This document shows positions 57,117-64,000 of a DNA stretch of 64,000 nucleotides, piece by piece. The notes under the pieces were generated by a model. The model was given only the letters and a program-made list of their open reading frames with translations. It made no database searches and was not told the DNA's origin. The DNA comes from Paracoccus benzoatiresistens (GTDB lineage: Bacteria > Pseudomonadota > Alphaproteobacteria > Rhodobacterales > Rhodobacteraceae). A program made the position numbers and the translations under genes. The stretch covers positions 124,001-188,000 of the forward strand of contig NZ_JAPTYD010000001.1 in NCBI RefSeq assembly GCF_026913015.1, written 5' to 3'. The number at the start of each line of letters is the position of its first letter. The stretch's first letter is position 1.

Positions 57117-57863
57117 ATGAGCAAGCCGCTGATGGCCAAGGCGACCGCCGTCTGGCTGGTGGACAATACCACGCTGAGCTTCAAGCAGATCGGCGACTTT
57201 TGCGGGCTGCACGAGCTGGAAGTGCAGGGCATCGCGGACGGCGACGTGGCCGCGGGCGTCAAGGGCTATGACCCGGTCGCCTCGCATCAGCTTGACGCCG
57301 ATGAAATCCGCAAGGGCGAGGCCAGCCCCACCTACAGGCTGCGCCTGAAGCACAACCCCGCCGCCGAGGGCGAGGAAAAGCGCCGCGGGCCGCGCTATAC
57401 CCCCCTGTCCAAGCGCCAGGACCGTCCGAACGCGATCCTGTGGCTGGTCAAGTTCCACCCCGAACTGCAGGACGCGCAGATCGCCAAGCTGGTCGGCACG
57501 ACCAAGCCCACCATCGCCTCGATCCGCGAACGCACGCACTGGAACATCCAGAACATGCAGCCCATCGACCCGGTGGCGCTTGGCCTTTGCCGCCAGTCGG
57601 AACTGGACGCCGCCGTCCAGAAGGCCGCCAAGAAGGCCGGCGCCACCGGCGAGGTGATGAGCGATGACGAGCGCCGCAAGCTGGTCAGCACCGAAACCTC
57701 GCTGGCGATGAGCGACGAGCCGCGCCTGCCGTCGTCGATCGCGGGGCTGGAAGGCTTCTCGCTGACGCGTGACGAGGACAAGACGCCCGAGCCGGACCTG
57801 GACGCCGACAGCTTCTTCAACCTGCCCGACGCGGGCGAGGACGAGGAAGACGAGGGGCGCTGA
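57117..57863 (+). CDS. trcR: TrcR (DUF1013), cell-cycle transcription factor
   Basis: A 248-residue protein matching DUF1013, named TrcR in Caulobacter, where it associates with RNA polymerase and is needed for cell-cycle gene expression. Landmarks: KATAVWLVDNTTLSFKQIGDFCGLHELEVQGIADG at 5-40, KRQDRPNAILWLVKFHPEL near 100, and AQIAKLVGTTKPTIASIRERTHWN near 120, a helix-turn-helix-like stretch. The acidic C-terminus (DEDKTPEPDLDADSF, ending EDEEDEGR) is usual. GAAGGAGATTG precedes the ATG. A strong terminator follows. Confidence 0.92.
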   Translation: MSKPLMAKATAVWLVDNTTLSFKQIGDFCGLHELEVQGIADGDVAAGVKGYDPVASHQLDADEIRKGEASPTYRLRLKHNPAAEGEEKRRGPRYTPLSKRQDRPNAILWLVKFHPELQDAQIAKLVGTTKPTIASIRERTHWNIQNMQPIDPVALGLCRQSELDAAVQKAAKKAGATGEVMSDDERRKLVSTETSLAMSDEPRLPSSIAGLEGFSLTRDEDKTPEPDLDADSFFNLPDAGEDEEDEGR

Positions 57864-57887
57864 TCCCCTTGCAGGGAAAGTCGCGGC

Positions 57888-57922
57888 AAAAAGGCCGGTG
57901 CGGATCATCGCACCGGCCTTTT
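57888..57922 (+). terminator. Rho-independent terminator after trcR
   Basis: AAAAAGGCCGGTGCG (57888-57902), loop GATCAT, CGCACCGGCCTTTT (57909-57922): 14 perfect pairs with A and T runs at the ends, so it can act in both directions (trcR and the convergent membrane-protein gene). Confidence 0.92.
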
Positions 57923-57947
57923 CCCTTTTCCTTGTCGCTGGCTGCCG

Positions 57948-58205
57948 TCAGGCGCGGCCACGCACCATGCGCACGATCCAGATCAGGATGCAGGCGCCGA
58001 TCACGGCCACGATCAGTTGTCCGATGATGCTGCCTCCCGCGCTGCTGCCAATCAGCGCGTCGAAGATGAAGTTACCGATCAGCGCGCCGATGATGCCGAC
58101 GATGATGTTCATCAGCAGCCCGGTGTCGGTTTTCATGATCTTCTCTGCGATCCACCCTGCGATTGCGCCCAGGATGATCGACATAATCCAGCCAAAACCT
58201 TCCAT
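57948..58205 (-). CDS. GlsB/YeaQ/YmgE family small membrane protein
   Basis: An 85-residue protein with three membrane segments and glycine-rich turns: IMSIILGAIAGWIAEKIMK, LLMNIIVGIIGALIGNFIF and GQLIVAVIGACILIWIVRM. This is the transglycosylase-associated protein family (GlsB/YeaQ/YmgE), induced by acid or envelope stress in several bacteria; its molecular role is unknown. It stands alone between the trcR terminator and gabD. Confidence 0.92.
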   Translation of the reverse strand: MEGFGWIMSIILGAIAGWIAEKIMKTDTGLLMNIIVGIIGALIGNFIFDALIGSSAGGSIIGQLIVAVIGACILIWIVRMVRGRA

Positions 58206-58318
58206 GCACTTCCCCTTTTTTCCAATGACCCCGCTGATCCGGAAGTGCGGGGTCTTCGCCTGTCAATGCGCGGTGCCCCCCTTGCGTTCCCGCAAGCGAC
58301 GGAAATGGTTGTGCTCTG

Positions 58319-59791
58319 TCAGATCGACAGGCAGATGTATTTCATCTCCAGGTAGTCCTCGATCCCGTGGCGGCTGCCTTCGCGGCCCAGCCCCGACTGC
58401 TTGACGCCGCCGAAGGGCGCCACCTCGGTCGAGATCAGGCCGGTGTTCACGCCGACGATGCCGTATTCCAGCGCTTCCTGCACGCGGGTGATGCGGCCGA
58501 TGTCGCGGGCATAGAAATAGGAGGCCAGCCCGAAGATCGTGTCATTGGCCTTGGCGATCGCCTCCTCTTCGGTTTCGAAGCGGAACAAGGGGGCCAGGGG
58601 GCCGAAGGTTTCCTCGGTCGCGACCTTCATGCGGTCGGTGACGCCCGTGACCACGGTCGGCTGGAAGAACAGGCCTTCCATCCGCTCGCCCCCGGTGACG
58701 ACCTGGCCGCCGCCGTCCAGCACGTCGCGGATATGCTCCTCGACCTTTTCCACCGCGTCCTGGTTGATCAGGGGGCCGGTGGTCACGCCATCGTCCAGCC
58801 CGTCGCCCACGCGCAGCTTGTCCACCGCCGCCGCCAGCTTCTGCGCGAAGGCGTCATAAACCCCCGCCTGGACATAGATCCGGTTCGCGCAGACGCAGGT
58901 CTGGCCGTTGTTGCGGAACTTCGAGGCCATCGCCCCTTCCACCGCCGCATCCAGGTCGGCGTCGTCGAAGACGATGAAGGGCGCGTTGCCGCCCAGTTCC
59001 ATCGAACATTTCAGCACCTGGTCGGCGGCCTGGCGCAACAGGATCCGGCCCACCTCCGTGCTGCCGGTGAAGGTCAGCTTGCGCACCAGGGGGTTCTCGC
59101 AGAATTCCTTGCCGATGTCGCTGGACCGCGACGAGGTGATCACCGACAGGATCCCCTTTGGCAGGCCAGCGCGTTCGCCCAGCACCGCCATGGCCAGGGC
59201 CGAAAGCGGTGTCTCGGCAGCAGGACGGGCCACGAAGCCGCAGCCCACGGCCAAGGCAGGGGCGGCCTTTCGCGCGATCATCGCGTTGGGGAAGTTCCAG
59301 GGGGTGATGGAGCCCACCACGCCGATGGGCTGGCGGATCACCGTCAGGCGCTTGTCGGGCAGGTGGCCGGGGATCGTCTCGCCATAGACGCGCTTGGCTT
59401 CCTCGCCGAACCATTCGACGAAGCTGGCGCCATAGGCAATCTCTCCCTTGGCCTCGGGGAAGGGCTTGCCCATCTCGGCCGTGAGAATCCGCGCCAGGTC
59501 GTCCTGGTTCGCCATCATCAGGTCGAACCATCGGCGCATGACCTGCGCCCGGTCCTTGGCGGTGCGGGCGGCCCAGCCTTTCATCGCCTCGGCGGCGGCC
59601 TGGATGGCGCGGGCGGCGTCGGCGCGGCCAAGGTCGGCGACCTTGGCGATCACGTCGCCGCGCGCGGGGTTGATGACATCGAAGGTCGCGCCGCCTTCGG
59701 CCTCGACCCACTCACCCGCGACAAAGGCCCGGGTTTCCAGAAGCGAGGGGTCGCGCAGCAGGGTCTTGAGGTCGGTGGAATGCTTGGTCAT
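58319..59791 (-). CDS. gabD: Succinate-semialdehyde dehydrogenase (NAD(P)+)
   Basis: Oxidises succinate semialdehyde to succinate in GABA catabolism. The 490-residue protein belongs to the aldehyde dehydrogenase superfamily, with NFPNAMIARKAAPALAVGC near 165, the catalytic Glu in MELGGNAPFIVFDDADLD near 265 and the nucleophile Cys in NNGQTCVCANRIYVQ near 300. The C-terminal GVKQSGLGREGSRHGIEDYLEMKY is the GabD-type ending. ATG 59791 is preferred since AAGGAG lies 7 bases upstream; ATG 59818 is in frame. No GABA aminotransferase gene is next to it. Confidence 0.94.
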   Translation of the reverse strand: MTKHSTDLKTLLRDPSLLETRAFVAGEWVEAEGGATFDVINPARGDVIAKVADLGRADAARAIQAAAEAMKGWAARTAKDRAQVMRRWFDLMMANQDDLARILTAEMGKPFPEAKGEIAYGASFVEWFGEEAKRVYGETIPGHLPDKRLTVIRQPIGVVGSITPWNFPNAMIARKAAPALAVGCGFVARPAAETPLSALAMAVLGERAGLPKGILSVITSSRSSDIGKEFCENPLVRKLTFTGSTEVGRILLRQAADQVLKCSMELGGNAPFIVFDDADLDAAVEGAMASKFRNNGQTCVCANRIYVQAGVYDAFAQKLAAAVDKLRVGDGLDDGVTTGPLINQDAVEKVEEHIRDVLDGGGQVVTGGERMEGLFFQPTVVTGVTDRMKVATEETFGPLAPLFRFETEEEAIAKANDTIFGLASYFYARDIGRITRVQEALEYGIVGVNTGLISTEVAPFGGVKQSGLGREGSRHGIEDYLEMKYICLSI

Positions 59792-59829
59792 GGCTTGCTC
59801 CTTCGAGGTTGGCGTCATGATCGCCTCGC

Positions 59830-59995
59830 GGGCCGGTCTTGTCAAAAGCCGAGCGCTCCCTGTCTCGTCATCGAAAAGTCGTGCCTTGGGGAAACCAATG
59901 GCGGGGCGGCTGCGTTGGACCTGCATCGCTAAGCCTTCCCTCTTGGCGACCCTCTCTCTGATGGGGCGGTGTGCCGGTCGCGCACCGCCCTTTTT
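59830..59995 (+). ncRNA. Candidate small RNA on the plus strand
   Basis: Between two minus-strand genes (gabD start and P1-peptidase end) the plus strand carries a perfect intrinsic terminator but no open reading frame worth calling. Inferred transcript limits are rough; the 5' end is not defined. The preceding sequence is pyrimidine-rich (CCTTCCCTCTTGG and CCCTCTCTCTG), which could pair with ribosome binding sites as in other regulatory RNAs. No known family recognised. Confidence 0.3.
59964..59995 (+). terminator. Rho-independent terminator on the plus strand with no upstream gene
   Basis: GGGCGGTGTGC (59964-59974), loop CGGTC, GCGCACCGCCC (59980-59990), then TTTTT: eleven pairs with one G-T. 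The T-run is on the plus strand only, so it does not serve the flanking minus-strand genes. Confidence 0.85.
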
Positions 59996-60984
59996 CATGC
60001 GGAAAGGTCGCGCCAGCAGCGCTGCCGGTCACCGGGCGCGGGTGCTGCGGCATGGACGCCCCGCGCGACGGCCCGCGCCAGGCAGGATGCCGCCGCATGG
60101 CCCAGCAGGAAGGGGTCCGTCGCCGGATCGGTCAGCGGCCTTGCCCCGGTCGAGACGGCAAAGACCAGGTCCCCGTCAAAGGGCGTGTGGCTGGGCACAA
60201 GGGCGCGGGCCATTCCGTCATGGGCGGCAACGGCAAGGCGCTGCAGCGCCGGCTTGTCCAGGGCCGCGTCGGTGGCGAGGATGGCGATGGTCGTGGCCTC
60301 GCCCAACCGCTTGGCGGGTGCGGGTTCATGGCCGGCCGGAAAGGCGCCAGGAAGGCCAAGCCCCCCGAACTCGGCCCCCAGTTCCCAGGGCGCGGCCCAG
60401 AAGTGCCGCGTTTCGCCGACCGTCGCCTGTCCAAGCGCGTTGACCACCACCAGGGCGCCTACTGTCAGCCCGTTCGCCAGCACCGCCGATGCCGACCCGA
60501 GGCCGCCCTTGAGGTTCGCCGTCATGGCCCCGGTGCCCGCGCCCGTCGTTCCGATGGCGAAATCGGTGGCGGCGGCATCGAAGGCCGCCCGGCCAAGCGC
60601 CGGATAGGGATTGTCGGCCCAATCCTTGTCCCCGCCGTTCAGCAGGTCGAAGACGATCGCCCCGGGCACGATCGGCACCCGCGCCGCGCCCACCTGGAAC
60701 CCCCGCCCCGCCGCGCGCAGGCCCGCCATCACCCCGTCGCAGGCGGCCAGCCCGAAGGCCGATCCGCCGGACAGGACAAGCGCATCCACCTGCGCAACCA
60801 GCTTGTCGGGGGCCAGCAGGTCGGTTTCGCGCGTCCCCGGCGCCCCCCCCATGACATGGACCGCAGCCGCAAGGGGATGGTCCGCCGCCAGCACGGTGAC
60901 GCCGGACGCAAGCCGCCTGTCAGTGGCATTGCCGACCCGCAGGCCGGCGACATCGGTGATCAGGTTCAGCCGTCCCGCCTTCAT
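59995..60984 (-). CDS. P1 family peptidase (DmpA/BapA-like)
   Basis: A 329-residue protein of the N-terminal-nucleophile DmpA family, whose members are self-cleaving aminopeptidases that remove D- or beta-amino acids. Start LITDVAGLRVGNATD, LSGGSAFGLAACDGVM near 75-90, GAVVF-like PGAIVFDLL near 115, and the cleavage region ANGLTVGALVVVNALG near 175, where Thr would be the nucleophile. TTDAALDKPALQRLA-type C-terminal region is also typical. Encoded 3 bases after the potassium channel gene. Substrate unknown. Confidence 0.88.
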   Translation of the reverse strand: MKAGRLNLITDVAGLRVGNATDRRLASGVTVLAADHPLAAAVHVMGGAPGTRETDLLAPDKLVAQVDALVLSGGSAFGLAACDGVMAGLRAAGRGFQVGAARVPIVPGAIVFDLLNGGDKDWADNPYPALGRAAFDAAATDFAIGTTGAGTGAMTANLKGGLGSASAVLANGLTVGALVVVNALGQATVGETRHFWAAPWELGAEFGGLGLPGAFPAGHEPAPAKRLGEATTIAILATDAALDKPALQRLAVAAHDGMARALVPSHTPFDGDLVFAVSTGARPLTDPATDPFLLGHAAASCLARAVARGVHAAAPAPGDRQRCWRDLSA

Positions 60985-60987
60985 GCG

Positions 60988-61425
60988 CTAGTCCTTTGTA
61001 AGCTCGATCTGGCGCACGCGGATGTGACGCAGCGATTCGACCATCAGCGCAGTCGTCAAGCCAAAGCTCAGCAGGCCGTTGGCCGCGGCCAGCCCGCCCA
61101 GGATGCGCCATTCCAAGGGCATCAGCACATCGCCATAGCCAAGCGTGGTGAAGGTCACCAGCGTGAAATACATCGCCTCCTCGAAGCCCGAGAAGACGCC
61201 CAGCAGGTGAAAGGCCAGCGCCCAGAGCCAGACCGACATCGTGACCATGGCCAGCACCGACAGGCTGGAAACCAGGACAACCAGGATCAGCTTGGGCCGG
61301 TGGGGCGCACGCACCAGCCAGTCCTCCCACCGGGCATAGGCCCATTCCAGAAGCCAGATGAACAGGCTGCCCATGGCGATGCTGCTCAGCATCAAGGCCG
61401 ATCCGAACGCGATCTGTCCCAGCAT
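60988..61425 (-). CDS. Two-TM potassium channel protein
   Basis: A 145-residue membrane protein with the potassium selectivity filter TLGYGD near residue 105 and a pore helix ([13 protein letters not shown]). Several hydrophobic helices precede it ([20 protein letters not shown] and [18 protein letters not shown]) and one follows, so it resembles an ion_trans_2 subunit. No regulatory RCK domain is present, and four copies would form a channel. It is 3 bases upstream of the P1 peptidase gene in the same operon. Confidence 0.88.
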   Translation of the reverse strand: MLGQIAFGSALMLSSIAMGSLFIWLLEWAYARWEDWLVRAPHRPKLILVVLVSSLSVLAMVTMSVWLWALAFHLLGVFSGFEEAMYFTLVTFTTLGYGDVLMPLEWRILGGLAAANGLLSFGLTTALMVESLRHIRVRQIELTKD

Positions 61426-61489
61426 GGCGATCCCCCTGCGTCGTCCTGCAAGGGCTAGCCCAAGGCAAAGTCAGTGCGCAACGCGCATC

Positions 61490-61518
61490 TTTACAGACCG
61501 CCGCCGCAGCCCTATCTG
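61490..61518 (+). promoter_or_regulatory. Possible promoter of smpB with a very short leader
   Basis: TTTACA (61490-61495) and TATCTG (61513-61518) with a 17-base spacer. The predicted start near 61525 would leave only about two bases before the smpB ATG at 61527, and no Shine-Dalgarno sequence is visible there. Confidence 0.35.
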
Positions 61519-61526
61519 ACAGCGCC

Positions 61527-61997
61527 ATGGCCCAGGATCCCGACAAGAACTACAAGATCATCGCCGAGAACCGGCGGGCGCGCTTCGATTACTTCATCGA
61601 AAGCGATCTCGAGGTCGGCATCGTCCTGACCGGATCCGAGGTCAAGTCGCTGCGCACCGGCCAATCGAACATCGCCGAAAGCTATGCCTCGGTCGAGGAT
61701 GGCGAGCTTTGGCTGATCAACGGCTATATCGCGGCCTACAAGCAGGCCGGGGTGTTCGGGCACGAGGAACGCCGCAAGCGCAAGCTGCTGGTGTCGCGCA
61801 AGGAACTGGCGCGGCTGTGGCAGGCCGTCGGGCGCGAGGGCATGACGCTGGTCCCGCTGGTGATGTATTTCAACCACCGCGGCATCGTGAAGCTGAAGAT
61901 CGGCGTGGCCAAGGGCAAGAAGAACCACGACAAGCGCGAAACCGACGCCAAGCGCGACTGGAACCGGCAGAAGCAGCGGCTGCTGAAGCAGGGCTAA
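61527..61997 (+). CDS. smpB: SsrA-binding protein SmpB
   Basis: SmpB binds tmRNA (ssrA) and brings it to stalled ribosomes for trans-translation. The 156-residue protein has the oligonucleotide-binding beta-barrel: [35 protein letters not shown] near 9-43 and [20 protein letters not shown], and a basic C-terminal tail ([15 protein letters not shown]) that enters the mRNA channel. The ssrA gene is not in this window. The start lacks a clear ribosome site. Confidence 0.96.
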   Translation: MAQDPDKNYKIIAENRRARFDYFIESDLEVGIVLTGSEVKSLRTGQSNIAESYASVEDGELWLINGYIAAYKQAGVFGHEERRKRKLLVSRKELARLWQAVGREGMTLVPLVMYFNHRGIVKLKIGVAKGKKNHDKRETDAKRDWNRQKQRLLKQG

Positions 61998-62057
61998 GCC
62001 ATTGCACGGGCGCCCTTCGCCCTGTAGATCAGGCCCGCACCGGGCAGGGGAGGGGCC

Positions 62058-62912
62058 ATGCAGGACGATCCGAAAACGCTGGTCTCGACCGATTGGCTGG
62101 CGGCGCATCTGAACGATCCCGACCTGCGCATCCTGGACGCAAGCTGGCACATGCCTGCCACGGGCCGCGACGCCCGGGCCGAATATGACGCGGCCCATGT
62201 TCCCGGCGCGCGCTTTTTCGACATCGACGCGATCGCCGACCAGCGATCTGCGCTGCCCCACATGGCCCCGCCGGTCGAGATGTTCATCAGCCGGATGCGC
62301 GCCATGGGCGTGGGCGACGGGCATCAGGTCGTGGTCTACGACAATTCCGACGCACGCAGCGCCGCACGGGTCTGGTGGACCTTCCGCCTGATGGGCAAGA
62401 CCGATGTGGCGGTCCTGGACGGCGGCTTCGCCAAGTGGCAGGCCGAGGGCCGCCCGGTCGAGGACATGCCCCCCGTCATGCGCGACCGCCACATCACCGT
62501 GCAGCGCCAGGCGGGCCTCGTGCGCGACGTGACGCAGGTCGCCGCCGCCAGCAAGCTGGGCGACCACCAGATCGTCGATGCCCGCGCCGCCGACCGTTTC
62601 CGGGGCGAGGCGCCCGAGCCGCGTCCCGGCCTCCGGTCCGGCCATATCCCCGGCGCGCGCAATGTCCCCTTCGGGCGGCTGCTGAACGCGGACGGCACGA
62701 TGAGGCCGCCCGCCGAGTTGCGCGCCGAATTCGAAGCCGCGGGCGTCGATCTGAAACAGCCCGTGATCACCAGCTGCGGCAGCGGCATCACCGCCGCCGT
62801 GCTGAGCCTTGCGCTGGAACGGATCGGGCACCGCAACCACTCGCTTTACGACGGAAGCTGGACCGAATGGGGCAGCTTCCCGGACCTGCCCATCGCAACC
62901 GGAGACGCCTGA
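62058..62912 (+). CDS. sseA: 3-mercaptopyruvate sulfurtransferase
   Basis: Transfers sulfur from 3-mercaptopyruvate to thiols or cyanide. The 284-residue protein has two rhodanese domains; the first is catalytically silent, and the second has the active loop CGSGIT near residues 239-244. The CG-S/T-G-V/I-T loop marks mercaptopyruvate sulfurtransferases, whereas thiosulfate sulfurtransferases have a CRxGx[R/T] loop. The stop and next gene's start overlap (TGATG), coupling it to the aminotransferase that can make mercaptopyruvate from cysteine. Confidence 0.93.
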   Translation: MQDDPKTLVSTDWLAAHLNDPDLRILDASWHMPATGRDARAEYDAAHVPGARFFDIDAIADQRSALPHMAPPVEMFISRMRAMGVGDGHQVVVYDNSDARSAARVWWTFRLMGKTDVAVLDGGFAKWQAEGRPVEDMPPVMRDRHITVQRQAGLVRDVTQVAAASKLGDHQIVDARAADRFRGEAPEPRPGLRSGHIPGARNVPFGRLLNADGTMRPPAELRAEFEAAGVDLKQPVITSCGSGITAAVLSLALERIGHRNHSLYDGSWTEWGSFPDLPIATGDA

Positions 62913-64000
62913 TGCTGTCCAACCTCCAACCCCAAGCCCCTGATTCGATCCTCAAGCTGATCGAGGAATTCAAGGCCGACACCCGGCAGGGCAAGATCGA
63001 CCTCGGCGTCGGCGTCTACAAGGATCCCCAGGGAGTGACGCCGGTCATGCGGGCGGTCAAGGCGGCGGAACAGCGGATCTGGGAAAGCCAGACGACCAAG
63101 GCCTATACCGGCCTGGCGGGCGAGCCCGACTATCGCAACAGCATGGCGCAGATGGTGCTGAAGGACGTGCCGTCGGACCGGCTCGCCTCGCTGGCGACGG
63201 TTGGCGGCACCGGCGCGATCCGGCAGGCGCTGGAGCTGGCGCGTCTGGCCAATCCCGGGGTGACGGTCCATGTGTCGAACCCGACCTGGCCCAACCACCT
63301 GTCGATCATGAAATTCATGGGCCTGCCCTTTGTCGAATACCGCTATTTCGACGCGGCGACCCGTGGCGTCGATTTCGACGGCTTGAAGGAAGACATTGCC
63401 AAGGCTGGCAAGGGCGACATCGTTCTGCTGCACGGCTGCTGCCACAACCCGACCGGCGCGAACCTGTCCATGGACCAGTGGAACGAGGTGGCAGGGATCC
63501 TGGAAAAATCCGGCGCGATCCCGCTGATCGACCTGGCCTATCAGGGCTTCGGCGACGGCCTCGAGGAGGACGCGGCCGCCACCCGCATGATCGCGGCACG
63601 TCTGCCCGAGGTGCTGATCGCGGCCTCCTGCTCCAAGAACTTCGGCATCTATCGCGAACGCACCGGCATCCTTTTCGCCCTGGCGGAAAACAGCGCCGCG
63701 CGCGATCTGGCGCAGGGGTCCATGGCCTTCCTGAACCGGCAGAACTACTCGTTCCCGCCGGACCACGGCGCGCGGATCGTCAGCACCATTCTGACCGACG
63801 ACGCGCTGCGGGCCGACTGGGCGGCCGAGCTCGAGGAGGTTCGCAACACCATGCTGGGCCTGCGGGCGCAACTGGCGTCGGAACTGCGCGACCTGTCGGG
63901 CAGCGACCGCTTCGACTTCATCCAGCAGCACCGCGGCATGTTCTCGCGGCTGGGCGCCACGCCGGAACAGGTCCAGAAGCTGAAATCCGACGCGGCCATC
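62912..64000 (+). CDS. Aspartate/aromatic aminotransferase (TyrB/AspC-type), 3' end beyond window
   Basis: The first 363 codons of a fold-type I aminotransferase that continues past the window. Landmarks: NLQPQAPDSILKLIEEFKAD start, IDLGVGVYKDPQG near 30, HGCCHNPTGANL near 175, and the PLP lysine in SCSKNFGIYRERTG near residue 241. The sequence is the AspC/TyrB group that acts on aspartate, aromatic amino acids and cysteine. Coupled to sseA by the TGATG overlap, which suggests a cysteine-to-mercaptopyruvate-to-sulfur path. Confidence 0.9.
   Translation, partial: MLSNLQPQAPDSILKLIEEFKADTRQGKIDLGVGVYKDPQGVTPVMRAVKAAEQRIWESQTTKAYTGLAGEPDYRNSMAQMVLKDVPSDRLASLATVGGTGAIRQALELARLANPGVTVHVSNPTWPNHLSIMKFMGLPFVEYRYFDAATRGVDFDGLKEDIAKAGKGDIVLLHGCCHNPTGANLSMDQWNEVAGILEKSGAIPLIDLAYQGFGDGLEEDAAATRMIAARLPEVLIAASCSKNFGIYRERTGILFALAENSAARDLAQGSMAFLNRQNYSFPPDHGARIVSTILTDDALRADWAAELEEVRNTMLGLRAQLASELRDLSGSDRFDFIQQHRGMFSRLGATPEQVQKLKSDAAI

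Overview
The window is GC-rich DNA from an alphaproteobacterium of the family Rhodobacteraceae, most likely Paracoccus or a close relative. The grounds are protein-level resemblance to Rhodobacter/Paracoccus families (FnrL-type FNR, TrcR/DUF1013, DUF3035 lipoprotein, COQ9, an SDHAF4-like DUF1674 protein, NDUFS6-like zinc protein) and the gene order around ftsK, purH and mutY. No species call can be made from this alone. I see no rRNA, tRNA, CRISPR array, insertion sequence or prophage. Nearly all of it is tightly packed chromosomal core sequence with many ATGA, GTGA and TGATG stop/start overlaps.

Layout. 1-2.7 kb: end of kup, then fabD, fabG and acpP (fatty acid synthesis). 2.8-7.5 kb: dps, a sulfotransferase divergent from a GT14 branching glycosyltransferase, a HIT protein, an orphan ABC ATPase, a small zinc protein and an unlisted 53-residue DUF2256 protein. 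7.7-13.6 kb: polA coupled to a cation-efflux gene, then hemN divergent from an FNR regulator across a 35-bp gap with an FNR box. 13.6-20.6 kb: a peptide-type ABC operon without a binding protein, a Tat-exported metallo-beta-lactamase-fold hydrolase, saccharopine dehydrogenase, an exported sugar dehydrogenase and DUF3775. 20.7-30.9 kb (minus strand): mutL, two M16 peptidases, a cytochrome P450, a DUF3035 lipoprotein, lspA, purH and rsmB. 30.9-36.4 kb: SdhAF4-like protein, amidase, aminotransferase, ftsK.

36.4-36.9 kb is a non-coding stretch with ten perfect copies of an 8-bp unit and a strong terminator. Then come a glutathionyl-hydroquinone reductase and an MFS transporter, followed by xthA, a TPR-thioredoxin, a LON-domain protein, Trm112 and rhomboid (39.4-42.8 kb). 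42.8-49.1 kb: a degenerate zinc-protease-like protein, an unknown secreted protein, an OmpR-type regulator, ribA with an L,D-transpeptidase, AlkB-type monooxygenase and mutY. 49.1-54.8 kb: dciA, dsbA-like, mscL, ald with a divergent Lrp regulator, rpsU, COQ9 and a quinone oxidoreductase. 54.8-64 kb: CYTH-CHAD protein, RNase T2, trcR, a GlsB/YeaQ membrane protein, gabD, a P1 peptidase, a K+ channel, smpB, sseA and a truncated aromatic/aspartate aminotransferase.

No large new defence or mobile system is evident. The signals most worth following are the hemN/fnr control region, the sulfotransferase-GT14 pair, the octamer array after ftsK, a plus-strand terminator without a gene at about 59.96 kb, a repeated palindromic intergenic element (about 1.4 and 29.5 kb), and enzymes with altered catalytic motifs (P450, DUF2268, RNase T2, MutL).
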